Assembly (NCBI GenBank): GCA_037074765.1
Contig: JBAMDO010000244.1
Span: 16,401 to 80,400, forward strand
Origin: Mansonella perstans
Lineage: Eukaryota; Nematoda; Chromadorea; Rhabditida; Onchocercidae
Direction: 5' to 3'
Length of the DNA stretch: 64,000 nt
Position numbers and translations under genes: made by a program. This document shows positions 39,031 through 53,163 of the stretch, piece after piece. Every line of letters starts with the position of its first letter. The stretch's first letter is position 1. The notes beneath the pieces were generated by a model. That model saw only the letters and a list, made by a program, of their open reading frames with translations, searched no databases and was not told where the DNA came from.

Positions 39031-42000
39031 TCATTTTGCATCTGTATCTGATTTCTTGATCTTTGGATCATCCATCTGATTTTCATCATCACTAGTATCA
39101 TCCTCATTATCAATTTGAACTCGTTTTGCCGGTGGTGATGGTTCACGCATATGAAAATTAGATCTTCGACGAGTAGCATCACGAGTAGCATCAAAAGATA
39201 GAGCTAATCGCATTTCTAATCTTGACAGTTGATTTTCATCTAGTATTTCCGGCAATGTATCATTTGAGGCTAAAATGTACATAAATGTCAACTGTGTAAT
39301 TATCTCATTGATAATTTAATCAGCTGCATGTAAGTTATATAAAGCTAAAGACAGAGAGAAGCCAAATCCCACTGCAAAGAGTGCAATATGCCAAGGAATC
39401 ATAAAATGCATTACTGAAATCAAAAGCATTTAGAAACGTCACCTGCAGCTTCTGCTGCTTTCTGACGAATTCTCCCGGTAGGTGATCTGAACGACTCATG
39501 CCACCAATAATAATGACGCAATCTCTGCTCAGCTGAATCATCAAATCGTCCTCGTGCTGGTTTTTTACATACGAAGGGTGAAGGAGTTGTATAACTTGGC
39601 GGCGTTATGTAACCGTCACGCAAAGGAGAAGCTTCGTCCGATGGTGGAGGTTCCGGAGACTTTGGTCTGTCTAAAAATGAGATCTTATTTAGATTCAAAT
39701 TCCTCGAACGCTTTACAATAGCAACCCAACGATGAGGCAAAATTTGCAAGTGAATGGCATTGACCTCCTGTGTACCAAAAAACAGAATTATCTTGTGTGC
39801 ATGCATATTTTTTAGTTCCATTAAATTTTAAATATTTTTAAATCTGATATTTCCATAGTAGGATCGAAAAATTTGTTGAGATAACCCGAAATGTTAAATG
39901 AAAATTATAAACGTTCTAAATAGTAAAAACTTTAGTCCTGAAAATTTGGGCAATAAAAAAAAGAAAAAAACTATCCTTTACCAGAAATACTTCCCGATGT
40001 ACTGGGCAGTTCATGATCTTCATATCCCAAAGTGTCACAAGTTGAGATATTCAATTGTAATTCGAAATTTTCTGGTGTCTCCTACAAAATTAAAACATTC
40101 GATGAACTTCGAACCAAGAAAATAACCTCATTTAAATAAATAGAGAAGTGCGGAGAAAAAGTACCAAAAAATCTTGCAAATGCATCAAAACAAAGAAAAG
40201 CTTTAAGCAATGAAATGAAGCAATTACCAAACTAGAAATAGTTTCCATAGAAATTTCGTACGGAAACTTTTCTCCGGGTAGAATATTGCGTTTTTTTCTG
40301 AAAAAATCTATCATCGGTTCTTTACTTTTAGAATTCCAATTTTCCAGCAGCAGTATCTCTGAGTTTCTCATTTTTGGTTGAGAAAATAAAAAAGCTCTTA
40401 GGGAAAGTTTTATGATACAAGCATAATGCATCAAAAGAGAGTTGACAATGCTGCTGACACTAAGCATTGATCTGTTTATAAATGGATTTATGAAGTAAAA
40501 TGGTAAGTAAATTGTAAATTCATAAGATATTTACATTATCCTATAAACTGAATTTGAAATGAATTTCAAATACTTGAAACTTACCGTTCAAAAATGTCAC
40601 CTCCTGCGTCAAATTTATAGAAGTTGTCATGAAATACATGAGTTAAACGATCACCAATGCCATCTGCAGAATTGTTTATTGAATAAAAGTACATCGACTA
40701 AAAAGAATTTCTGAAGAAAATCCTGAAAAAATGTTCAAAAAATATTAAAAAATTACCCTGATCAAATTCATGAGTATTTTCCAAACTATTTGGAGAGGGC
40801 TTCTCAACGCCCATTCCTGAAATTGTTTCAATTAAATCGTAATGCAGCTCTTCGTTTACAGATGTTTCCATTACATTAACCAGCTCATCTTCACTTTGAC
40901 TCATGTCCGTTTTATCACCACTATCAGTATCAGTGTCATCGTAATTATAATCTGAAATTAAAAAATTATAACCAGTCGAAAAGGAAAGATCCAGACCATT
41001 TGTCACTTTTTGAATAAATGAATATGCATTTTTTGATAAAGTATGATTAAAAACACTGCAATGACGTCAAACTGTGTCTTATTACAATAGCTTGATATTT
41101 TTTTAACAAAAATTAGTAAATCACCTTCGTCGTCATCTTCAAATTTCAATTCCAACCGTGAGGGATCACTGACCCGAGGAATAATAGGACTTTTAAACAT
41201 TGGAGATTCATCAGATGTCTGAAACTATTATATATTAAAATTTGCTGGGAAAAAACACTACTTATAATACAATTTAACTTCTGACACAATTATATGGTTA
41301 CATTACTACAGCTATACAAAATTTGACAATTACGCGAAATAAATTATGTATTTCTCATTTCTTACAGCTCTGAAAACGTGATGATATACAGAACATCGAG
41401 GAGGAACTGAACGCATTCTATTTAGATAAGTTGTTCCATGCATTATGGCGCTACGTGCTGGTTGTACAATCCATGAAGAAGCAAAAAGAGATGAATAACC
41501 AATTGTCAATAGTATCCACCACATGTTGTGTTCAAGATATTCACACTAAAAAGTCATTTAAATTTAAAAATGAGTATCACAAATGAATAAACTTTATACA
41601 AAAATACAGGAAATAAAATACACAAACAATTAAGCAATGACCGAAACAAATACCTGACGTTCATGGATACATTTCGCTATCATTGGAATGTCACAAATTT
41701 CCTCAGCAGTAGGTCTTTCGCTCGGATTTGTTTCTAGAAGACGCAAAATGACATCCAGCAAAGCAGGTGGAACATCTACAACAGCACAGAACGTACTTAT
41801 AGGCAAAATAAGAACAAAAAAAGGATATCAAATTTTTGCTTAAAAAAGAACAGAAGAATGAAAATCGTGCCTTTGATAAATTCATCATTAATTCTTTTGC
41901 AGCGAAATCCCTGCCAAAGATCTCCTGTAGTAGGCAATTCACAGTCAGTGCAAATATCAATCATCGTCATTCCGAGCGAAAATATATCACTTGCTTTTTG

Positions 42001-44559
42001 AGCTCCGCTCTGCAACACTTCAGGCGCCAAATATTTTCCATCACCTTCTTCCGTTAGCTTTCTTTCCGAATTCTTAAAAACAAGCGTAAGTCACCAGGTA
42101 GAGGGGAATTTAAAACAATGTATCGGATTTTAAACAAAGAAAATAGAAATCATACCTTTTGTATATCGATGATTAGTGAGAAATCACCAAGTTTACAAAT
42201 TCCGTCAAAAGAAACCATAATATTTTGTGGCTTAATATCCATGTGAAGAAGATCGTGACTATGCAAGTAACGCACTGCCTGATAAAGTGATGAATTTTAA
42301 TTATTATTTTAAGTATTACTGCTAGTTATTTTCTCACAAATGAAGTGACAGAATATTAAAGAAAAGCAATCATAATTCGTAAATTAAAAAAGTAATAAAC
42401 AAGCATCTTAGATTATTTATTTTTCTTGAAGCATCATACCAAGGCAATGTCTCCGAAAAAAAGCCATAAGTCCTTCTCGGTAATAATCCCCATTTTCATC
42501 TTGTAATCCATGAGACTAAAAACAATATTATTTAGATATTATATGTTACGATTTCTTCTCAGTTCCAAATCTCATTTTTCATACCGATTTCTATTTGAAA
42601 AAAACAAACCTGCATTGACACAGCTCTGTTTGTATATATAAAAAACCATATTCTTCCCATGCTCGAACATATGAAATAAGATTTGGATGTTTCGGAAGCA
42701 ATTCGTGTTTCTGAACTTCTCTCAACTTATCCTCACGATCTGCCGGGCTTCGAAATGGCTCCATGCTAATTTTGACAGCATACCAACGGTTATCATCTTT
42801 GCAGAGTGCTTTGAAAACCTACAAAAAGTTTTTGAAAATTCAGTCAAAGAGATTTGTGAAGATTCTGTATCAAATTATAGGAAGCTCAGTTGTTTGCAAT
42901 TTCTGCAACTTTGTAAAAGTGGTAGTTCTGCAACTTTATAAAAGTTGGTAGTAAAGAAATTAAACTACTGACTGCAAATTAAACAACATAATTCCAGTTG
43001 AAATATTTTCAACGCCTTGTATTTTATAAATCAGTTATCTCGAGCTCTTCCTTGATTTTTGTTGTAAGAATATAATTCATACTGTTATCGTAACTTGTCT
43101 TTTTTTCGAAGAAAATGTTCTGGAAAATTCGCTCTAGTTTACAATTCAACACTCTTGTTATCGAAAAAAATTTTTTACTTACCTCACCAAATGAACCTTT
43201 TCCGATACATCGTGGATACATGAATGTCTGATCAAAGAAGCTCATAGCTTCATTTCGTTTATCGTAATTATCCGTTTCTATTATTACTGTAAGGAAATAT
43301 ATATTTTAGCAATGAATTCACACTTATTAATCTGATGGTATTCTAATGTGCCGAAACTATTTTCACAGTATAAAAAAACCATAAAAGAACGTTATATCAA
43401 AGAAAACATATAAAATGTTTTCTGTATCGCATAAGGTAGATTAGAAGCTCATCCACTTCATTCCCCGCAATTAAAATGTACATTGGGAGGATGAGTAATT
43501 ACAGTTTAGAAACTAATGTTTGCAAATACTTTTCACCTTTAAAAAGAGGAATTCAATTTATTGTGCTAAAAAGCAGTTATTGCGAGATATTTTTACAGCG
43601 AATGTATATATAGAAAGAATTTCAAATATTTAAGACGAGGAAACAATTTAACTGTAGTATCAATGTCTTCCCACTTCTTCCTATTTTCAAAAACTTAAGG
43701 AATGCTAAATCTGTCATAAAACATGGGTTCTTCTTATACAACAAATTCATTATATCAGATCAATATAGTTTAGCAAAAAATAAATATAACCTGGCTTCTC
43801 CTTAAAACTTATAAAAAAAGGTCCTCTTGGAGGATCTTTATTCGGGATACGCAGAAAACGGCAAGAAGTTTGTTGGCTTGTACGATGATGTGATATTCTG
43901 GTGTAATCAGGAGTTGCCTTAAAAATTAAATAATACAAAATGAATTAGCACATTACAGAAAACCACAAAAATAACTCAATCGTTGTTAGAACTTTCGCAT
44001 GCTGATGAATTAAATAGAAAATTTTCAAAGAGGCCAAAGAAACATTTAATATACTTTATAGCAGTACATTACAAGTAAAAATAATGTAATTATTATTGAT
44101 TGTCAAAAATTTCTCAAAATTAAATTTTATAGAAACTTGCTTGGCAAACAAATAGTATTCTGTTTAGCTTTCTTTCAGTTATTTTCTAAAAATTATCTTT
44201 TGATTACTGGAAGCTGGATATTTTTGAACAATTACAAAATGCAGTACCGGTTTTTTGCGCACTGAATTAAGAATTTGCATGATTCTCGAGCCTACGCTTA
44301 GTCCATCCGGCATGATTAGATTATCCGGTGTTCGTTCAATTTTATTTCCATTTTCTGTTATTCCTCTATCACCATAAAATGGATGCTTCAGCCTTAATCT
44401 TGCATCATCGAATCCATCATACATTCGTTGCTCCGGTGTTACCATTCTCTTTAAAAATAAATCAAAATTGCGATCCTCATCATCCTTCTCCGAACTATTT
44501 ATGCTGAGATTTTGTAATTTGCTGATTTCCTGATCGCTTGATTTTCGAAAGAATGACAT
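39031..44559 (-). CDS. wee-1.3: Myt1/Wee1-type CDK-inhibitory kinase (WEE-1.3-like), 15 exons, 876 aa
   Basis: Membrane-associated kinase expected to phosphorylate CDK1 on Thr14/Tyr15 and hold cells or oocytes before M phase. Exons in coding order: 44559-44248, 43917-43791, 43286-43183, 42818-42610, 42515-42440, 42278-42156, 42072-41871, 41775-41654, 41545-41366, 41218-41125, 40951-40757, 40663-40585, 40471-40228, 39767-39443, 39269-39031. Myt1 hallmarks: DPPRGPFFISFK before the kinase domain; GKGSFGEV (175-182); Lys197 in YAVK; HMDIKPQN (288-295, catalytic Asp290); YLAPEVLQSG. A single hydrophobic segment (433-452, MWWILLTIGY onward) follows the kinase domain, as Myt1 has. The DFG motif is DFS (308-310). 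The C-terminal region (453-876) has many S/T-P sites and is much longer than in human Myt1. Intron 7 uses a GC donor (41870). Exons 12-15 are less certain. The start is the ATG behind TTATAG; an upstream in-frame ATG (44592) is less likely. Confidence 0.85.
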
Positions 44560-44561
44560 AT

Positions 44562-44563
44562 CT
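44562..44563 (-). promoter_or_regulatory. Probable spliced-leader acceptor for Myt1
   Basis: ACTTATAG on the minus strand ends 2 nt before the chosen ATG. If used for trans-splicing it removes the in-frame upstream ATG at 44592 and fixes the start at 44559. Confidence 0.5.
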
Positions 44564-45246
44564 ATAAGTAATTCATATTTAAACTTTTTCATTTCTTATC
44601 AATTTAATTTCAATAATGATATTTTTTTTTGGAAAAAAAGATAAATACAAACATCTATTCCTTACCAATAACTTTCATAAATGTAAACTTTTGATGCAAA
44701 ATTTCTTTTTATTCATTTTACATTTTACTATTACAGAATCAACGAAACATATTGAATTCAATGAATACAATAATTTTTTCTCATAAAATGATAAGAAATA
44801 TGAATACTTCCTATCTTTACTTATCTAATCAATCTATTTAATAAATACAATAACCCAAAATTCCTTCCTTAAACTAATCTTTACCAATGAATTTACAAAA
44901 GGAACGTAATGATCATCGATTTAAAATTACTAATGGAGGGAACAATTTCAATCGATAATTGATTAAAACTATTTAAAGTATTTGCTAAGTATTAATTAGT
45001 CCATTAATGAAAATTTTTAAATGATAAAATTTAAAACTTATTATGTAATAAAAATCTAACCAACTTCCCTATAAACAAAATAACTCAATGGAAAAATTAA
45101 TTCACATAAACAAAAAAGCGCCAGGCAAATTTAAAATAAAAATTCTAAATTCCATACAGAACCTACATAACTTTCTTCATATTGCAGCGCTATTTTGTCG
45201 AAATGAAATTTGTTCGAATTGATAAGCATAGAACTGATGGTGTATG

Positions 45247-45290
45247 TATGCCATTTCCAGTTTGAATATGTATGCCATTTCGAGTTTGAA
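45247..45290 (+). repeat. Two-copy 24-bp-period repeat
   Basis: TATGCCATTTCCAGTTTGAA at 45247-45266 recurs at 45271-45290 with a single C-to-G change. Confidence 0.85.
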
Positions 45291-48200
45291 ATTGAAATTC
45301 AATTCTGATTTCCATTTGCTGAATAAAAAGCATAAAAGTACATCTTATGATTAATTTCAATTCAATAAAAATTATTTTAAAAATCAAAAATGTATACATT
45401 TAATAAATTTCAAAACAAAAATTTTTTAAATATTAATTTAATTTATGACATTTCACTCAAAAGAAATATCAAAATATTAGTATATCAAATAATTCAAAAG
45501 CATTTTGAAATATTTGTAAACAAAGTTTGAAAATGTTCAATTGAAATTAGAAAGAATTGCTAGCAAAATATATATGCTTCCAATTCAAAGGTTACTTTTA
45601 GTTTAATTCTGAAGCTGGACAGCATTATTGATTGAGCAAAAGTAAAGCAAATTCAAGTGGATCTCGAGATTTTCCAATCTTCTTTCATGAAATTTCATTC
45701 TATAAGATTTCATCGCTGCATTCATTCTCATCCTTTTGTCAGTATTAAATTTTTTAAGAGAAAAGAAAAAGTGCCGAGCTTTTAAAAATTTTCAGATTAT
45801 TTCATATCGAAGAAAAAGCGAAAAGTTATAGCAATGAATTGTGAAATGAATGAAATTTTCACACTAAAAATGAAACTCTTTTTAATTTAGAAAAAAGTGA
45901 AATTCCATTTATCAATCATTTTTTCGTTAATTAGATTAATTTAAAAAAGCTTAGCTCCTTACCTAATACAATGTAAATGAGTGGAAAAAATGAATGAAGT
46001 GAAATTAATGAAATCTTTTATTGTGATTGTGTTCATCAACTAAACGGCTATTCGACCTTTGACCAATCATTTATTAAACGAGAACGAGCTAGTGGCATTC
46101 ATAGTGTAACTAGGTCTTGTCGGAAGAAAAAAGATTTATTTTTAATATAATACACTTTTTTGATAGGCATTATAATCATTTAACTCATGAAACGTTTTCT
46201 CAATTAAACATAGAATTATTAGATTTTATCAATTAGCGCTTTTCGAAATGTATTTATGACATTTTACTAACTATTTAGGCTTTCTTTTTTTCTTTTCCAA
46301 AAGGTCATAAGGTCATTTTCACTAACAAAAAATTACTAACTATTATTGTTTTGAAAATATGTGAAACATACGATTACATTCGATTGCATTTCGTCGTTTT
46401 TTTTTTTGCCACCTTCGAAAAAATGTGACAAAAAAAAAACGTAAAGTAAGAATTAATTACAACTGTCAAGTGAACTTAACCCAAGTTTGAAATTCAATAT
46501 AAAATACGAAATTAAATAGTTTACGTCAATTAGTACATTTATCTCTCTAAACTTGTCTAAATCCAATTAGTGATAGGATATTTCAAAGAGCAGTTACTTA
46601 AATCTATCGAAGATACAAATATATTTGAATAGTTAAAATATAGTATGAAAGACAATTTTCTTTGGAGCCATGATAATTGAAAGTGAAATTTTTTTTAACG
46701 ACTGTGATATTGCCTTCATTTGCTAATGTCTTGTAAGATAAATTTCGCAATTTAATTCTAAAAATTCTTTAAAAAGCAATCAGTTTTAATATGAAAATGC
46801 ATAAAGGTACAATGTATGCAGCAACTTATCTGTGCATATTAGTACTGTTGAAAATACATTCTTTTGAAACTTAACTTACATTTCGGATGACTTCCAGCAA
46901 TTAGAATTTCTGTCACTTATCTGATTCTGCTGGATTTCAGCATCATTTCGAAGACATTTAAACAAATTTGTGAACAACCTTCTGAAAGTTTATCAGTTCT
47001 CGACATTTTTTTCTAAATAAACTAATTGGTCTAGGAAGAAAAAAATCGAAAAAATATTTATAAGAAGGAGTGGAAAGTATAAATATTGGAGAAGGGAGCA
47101 AATAAACTGTTGATTATTCAGAAATAGTAAATAGCAAAAGGAAACAATGAGTGTTGAAAGAATTCGATCCCACCTCCTCGCCATTCGAGAACCAATTAAT
47201 ATTTTCATTAATGAACAAACCAATCGTTCAGATTGTTAAATTTTGAAAAATGATTTAATTGAATAATGTTAGAAATTTAAAATCTTAGCAAAAAAAAGTA
47301 GCGAAAAATATTGTTGACGAATTAACTCAATTTAAATTGTCCATCAAGTCTGTGTATACAGTATCTTTTTGGATTTAAGAGTTCAGTGAGGATTCAGTTA
47401 GTTATATTTTTCGAGACATTAAGCCGACAATTTCAATTGAAAATTTTTTTTACTGTGTGTCTTTTTATTTATTAGTTTTATCATGCTGTAAAAAATCATT
47501 GGCTAGGAATTTATGAAGTTTTCATTCTCAGCTATAAATTTTTCAAATGAAATATTTTTTTGCAAGTGCCTGTTATTAATTTAATTTATGAACCAAATAG
47601 ATAGTGAGCAAATATGTAAAAGAATTGATGGAAAAATATTTGAAATAGTAAAAAGATGACCAGAAAATGGAACCGATGAATTATGGTAATTATGCTTTAA
47701 ACAGCGGGAAATTTTCCTGAGTAGAAAAGGCCAACGATTGAATCTTTCTCGTATTACCACTGTATAAATGGGATCGTTAATTGAATATATTATATCATAA
47801 TATTTTAACCATCAAATATTTCTCATCAACTGAAATCAATACAATAGCTAATTAAGTATCTGCATATTTCGATATTAATCTTCACAGTATCCCATTTGAA
47901 CTTTTTCTTTTTTACAAAAATGAAACTTTTGCTTTTAAAAAATATCAATTTCCTAAAATAACAGCTGCAAATTTCACTTAATTTAACTTCTTCAATGATT
48001 GAGTTAGAAGTAATGGAAATTTTAATTTAATCTATTCCGTAATCGATTCAGAGACAAGTGTATGAATCCTGATTCTCTTGCAATTTACACTTGCAACAAA
48101 GAATTCTGTTTCAGTACTTTTTAAATGGAAAAAAAATTTGCTTCTTAATTCAAGTTGCTGTTGTTTCATTTTTAATTAAAGATAAGAAAAAAACGTTGTT

Positions 48201-49135
48201 AATTTGCAATGCCTTAATCTTGTTTTTAAAAACTTTTAATTCATTTCATTTTGTACATTTTTTTTTTTTTAATTTGAAACTTTAGTCTACGAGTGATAAA
48301 CACTGATAAGATTTCATTTCTATCGATAAGCATATTTTAGATCGAAAAGAATGGAACGCTTCGCTTGTCCAACGAGTATTGGTTGCCGCAGAAGTGGAAT
48401 TTCAGTGTCACATGAAGTTTACATTTCAGATAATTAATGGAGAGCAGTTTTAAAAAAGAATGCGAAATTGTGAAATGAATTTTAAATTTCGAATAACAAA
48501 AAAAATATAATAGTAAGATAAAGAAGGAATTAAAAATTATTTCTTCTAATTCAAATGAAATATTCTGTGTGATTTTCTGTCGCATACATTCGCATTAAAA
48601 GTTTCTAAGATAATCATAATTGCCTATTTGTTTCTATCTTTGCTTTTTTCTTCTTGAAAACTTTTGCTCAATTTATTCTCACAAGTGCATTTAATTTAAA
48701 TGCAACATTTCGGTACTTCATTTGAAATTTAATACAATTCAAATTGAATCCATCCACTGCCTCTTCTATGGCAAATTTTAACAGACATTTAGATAAGCTA
48801 CGACGATGGTATTGGCCTATTTACTCTGAAGCTCAGCATTTATTGACAGCTTAATTGCGCAAAAGACATACTCTTAGTTGTACCTTACTTCTTAAGAAGG
48901 TACGATCATTAAATCAGTCTTGGAAATAATTTTATTAATGCAGATATTAAATAAATTTTTATTTACCAATAACTCAATTTCACTAAAAAAAAAAATTATC
49001 TGATTGTGAATTTGCAATTTTTCGTAAAATTTCGTAAAATTTAAAATTATGAATAGTTTGATAAAAAAATAAAACGGAACAAGTTGCCAAATTTTTCATG
49101 AAATTCTTCGAAGATTTACTTTATCATATTTAACT

Positions 49136-49166
<31 letters not shown>

Positions 49167-51849
49167 CATCAAACCTATTCATTGTTGATAATGAAGTTAA
49201 AGTACTTTTTTTAAGTGCTAATCAATTACACTTGTAAATGATTTCATGCTCATTAAATCTTCTATTGCCAAGTTAATTGAATCTTCTCTCGCACTCATGC
49301 TAAATTTACAGCATGATTATTCAAATTCAAATTATTTAAATTAACAGAAAATGTTTGTTTTTGCAGAGGATAAGAAATATTGAAATTTAATCATTTTTCA
49401 AAATTGTTGTCTTTAATTATTAATTGATAAATAATTGGCTACCATAAATATATTTGGCATAATAACTATTTGAAAAAACAAAATCAAACAAATGTTGCAA
49501 TACTTTTGGATGAATAATACGATTCTGGATGAGTTTGATTGATACGGTACTATGTCTCTGCAAAAAATGAAGAATTTGAAAAATTATAAAATAACAGATG
49601 AAAAAAAAAAATGAGAAATAAAGGAAATTCACTTAAAAAAGGTCACTATTAATATGTTGTTATTGTTTTTTCTTTTTTTTCTCCCTCTCTCCCTCTCTTT
49701 CTCACCTTTTCATCTGTTTTTTCAAACTAACTTTCTATTCCAATATTTATTAGCTTCAAAGTATTCAAATATCAAAAGATGTTTTTTTTTTTTTTTACTT
49801 TTTGTTAAAGCATTAAAAAAAGTGCCATTAATTTGCATAGCTGTTTTATAGTCCGATGAAACGTATGTATTAATCAAGGGAATATAAATCGAATATCTTC
49901 TCCTTTTTTTTCTTTTTTTTTTTTTTTTTTTTTTGAATATATTTATTCAAATATTTGGTGGGAAAGAAGCATAGAATGGCTTATTTAATTGGCACAAAAA
50001 AGCATCTTTTATTGGTTCCCTAAAAAGCTAAAACTATCCAACAATTTGAAATACTTTTTCGATTTTCGGTTCGAACAGATGACGACAACGACGGCGATAC
50101 TTACACATCATTATTTATCATTAATGTCTCCTTCTCGCCTCCTCTGTCTCTGCTGTTTAAATAATTTCATTTATTACAAAAGCATTCAAGTTATGCGCTT
50201 TAAAACGAAATAAATTTTTTGAATTTTTTTTTTTTTTAATTTGAAATTTTACTAAATAATAAACTGATTAAACATATAAAATTTATTTTTAAAATGAAAT
50301 AAATTTTTGAATTTTTTTTACATTCCAAAAATTTTTTTTTCACTTTTTAAATATTTTTCAAAATTTTGCATCATTAATTATTCAAGATTAATAATGAGTT
50401 TCTTGCTTGCAGTAAGTGAACATTTATCACTACAGGCCTATTAGAAGCAATTTTTCATTTCCGGAAACATTAAATAAAGGAATTGTCAAGATTGGAAAGA
50501 TAATCATCGTGTACACATACGTTTAAATAAATACAGTTTCACTATTTTTTTTTCTAACTTTTACTTTTACTACTTACAATAGGTAAAATAGATTAATTCA
50601 AGAAAATTTCACGATATTGTTAAAGAGGATTTTGTTGCTTTCGATTATTCTAATTTTGAAGACAGAATTTTAATCATGCAATTGAAATTTTTCAGTTTTA
50701 AAATTTGAAACAAATTGATATTAGTCCCGTTTTTTTTTTTTTTTTTTTTTTTTTGATGTTACACTAAACGGTCATTGATGGACATTAATTAATCATTCAA
50801 AATGGCATTTACAAATTCATGGGCATTCATTTGAAAGAGTAGCCAATGCATGCTATATTTTGTTGTAATGGAGCAATGAAAAATTCGAATTTTCAAGTAT
50901 CTCTACCGGTTTTGCTAGTGGTTGCCGACTGTAACGGATCGTCACTGTCCTTGTCCTTGTCAACAATGTTTTATTCTCTTGCCAGGACTATTCCTTTCAG
51001 TTTTTCAGTCTAACTTTGTTGATATTTTTGCTTCGCTTTTGTTTCGTTTCAATTAATTGACAAAATGTTGATAAAGTGACCTTCAAAATTTTCATTTGAA
51101 CAGTGGACAAAATGCGAAATCCTTTGTCATATGTATATATGTATCTAGGAGACAGTTCGACTTAATGACAGCCGAATAAAAATTTAAGCAAAAATGTACG
51201 CATTTTTTAAAATTTTATTACAATATAATTTAGATTTTGAATTTTTTCAAAATTTTTTAATATAATATTTACTAATATATCTATTTGAAAAAAAAAACAG
51301 CTTTTTACAGTAAAACTATTTACTCAGAAATTTATAATTGTTTACTGTTTTTTCAATAAAAATTATAATAAATATGAATGTTAGAAAATGTTGAATGAAG
51401 TTAATTAAATTGATGACATTTGATGACAGCAAATTGATAAGAAATTAAAAAGAATCAATTGAGAAAGTATCGTTTAAAATCTTCTCATTTCTTTTTCAAC
51501 TGTAACTTTAAATTTCTGCCATAATATTTTTTTTTTGGAATAATTTCCAATCACAAAATTATTAATTATCTTATTTTAGATTATGAATTGCATGCAATTT
51601 TTTGCCACTTAATTACTTTAATTAGTAAATTTTTTATAAAACTGTTTTTTTTTTTTTTAAATTTAAAAATTTTTTCCGTTGTTAACTTTTATGAAACAGA
51701 CTAATCGGTTGATTGCTGGGATGAAAGAAAAAAGAACAACGATATGACCACCATTTATTTGACCATTCAAAGGACAATTCTGCGAAAGCGAAGACAGCGA
51801 TCGTATCGATCATCGATAAGTCTCGTCTCTCGACTATTATAACATACAT

Positions 51850-51930
51850 GTATATCTACATACATACACATACATACATACACAGACACACATACACAGA
51901 CACACATACACAGACACACACACACACACC
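51850..51930 (+). repeat. CA/CATA microsatellite
   Basis: Mixed CATA and ACACAGACACA units of about 80 bp. The minus-strand ORF across it is a repeat artefact. Confidence 0.9.
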
Positions 51931-53163
51931 AAACACATATACACGAAACCAATAATTAATAATTATTAATTAGCATTTATGACAATGATCATATATTGTT
52001 GCCCTAAATTTGCTGTTTAAATTTGAAAGGAATTTTTAATTTTAAAAGTTAAAAATTTATAACCCATTTCAATCAAGATTCTAAATAACACACAGTATTT
52101 TTCATTAAGGAAAATTTATAATTTATAAATAGTTTAAAAGAATTTTAATTTCTTCTTTAAACACAAATGTTATTAAATTTAAATAAATAATTTTTGAAAA
52201 ATGTGTTAATTCTATTCAAATTTCTTATTTAAACGTTTCAATGCTTAAAATCTTTTCGAAATTCTTTATATTTAAATTTTCTTAATTTCTTTTTTCAAGT
52301 TTTCAACTCATTATTTATTTTTTGTTTAAATAATACTTGAATTTAATAACTGCATGTTTAGATTAGATCGTTGTTCTTAACTTCATAATTCTTTTAGTTT
52401 TGCCCCATATGAAGTTACAAACACTTTTCAATAACTCTTTCGTAACTATTCTACGAAGGTTCAATAATCAGACATATTGAATTGATCAAATTCAAAATTA
52501 AAATGAAAACTTTTTAGAGCAACAAAAATTTATGTGCAATGAAAAAATTGAACGAATGTTTCAGTCAACTAGAAAGTTTGCATTGATGTTGAAAGTAATG
52601 ATTGATAGCAGTGATCAAAAAGTAATATTTTAGCCTTTGTCTAGCTTCGTCTTAAGCTGTCACGAAACAAATTATAAAAATAGTTGAGAAAAAACGATAT
52701 CTTAGAGATAATTAGCACTGCATGTGACCATTTGCAAAAGATTCTCTACGGTTCATTAGTAGTATTCGTTCGATACGGACCAATTAACGATTACACTTCT
52801 TGAAAATTGACCTTCTCCATGACGATAACTATTTTAAAAATACATCAAAATCAGAAGTCTTTTTCTAGAATAATTATGGTTAATTGAAATAGCAGGTGCA
52901 GTTGAGCATTTTTTCTTTTTTTTTCAAATAGTTATCCGTAAAGTATTTGACCCTAAAAATGGCCACTTAAATTGCCTATGTCCAGTCCAGCTGAGTTTTT
53001 TATTTGCTTCGTTTTTCTGCGTTTTCGTTATATCCTCTTTGAATTGCTTAACTTTAATCTTCATTTTTCGCCGTTGGCCTCAAATCACTATTATCATGAC
53101 ATGCAATTAAATTCAAAATTTAATCGTCTTTCGTCTTTCATTAACTCATTATTAACGATAACC

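Larger units (their letters stand above)
44593..53163. other. Gene-poor stretch upstream of Myt1
   Basis: No exon chain found on either strand. Holds the Myt1 upstream region, the 24-bp repeat at 45.25 kb, a DR1-like hormone-receptor site at 46,054-46,064, a 27-A run near 49,140, T runs around 49.9 and 50.7 kb, and a CA tract at about 51,850-51,930. Confidence 0.5.

Noticed and set aside
46484..46501. CCCAAGTTTGA, resembling the 3' part of the nematode SL1 leader
   Set aside because: Only 11 bases match, the upstream leader bases differ, and no GT donor follows as in an SL RNA gene. Probably chance, though a retrocopied leader is not excluded.
48880..48905. Near-palindrome around CTTAAGAAGGTA
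   Set aside because: Short and imperfect, with no neighbouring gene or transcript signal to give it a role.
50930..51000. Minus-strand peptide containing DKDKDSDDPLQ
   Set aside because: A TAA lies in frame directly upstream with no acceptor between, so it cannot be an internal or terminal exon in that frame.
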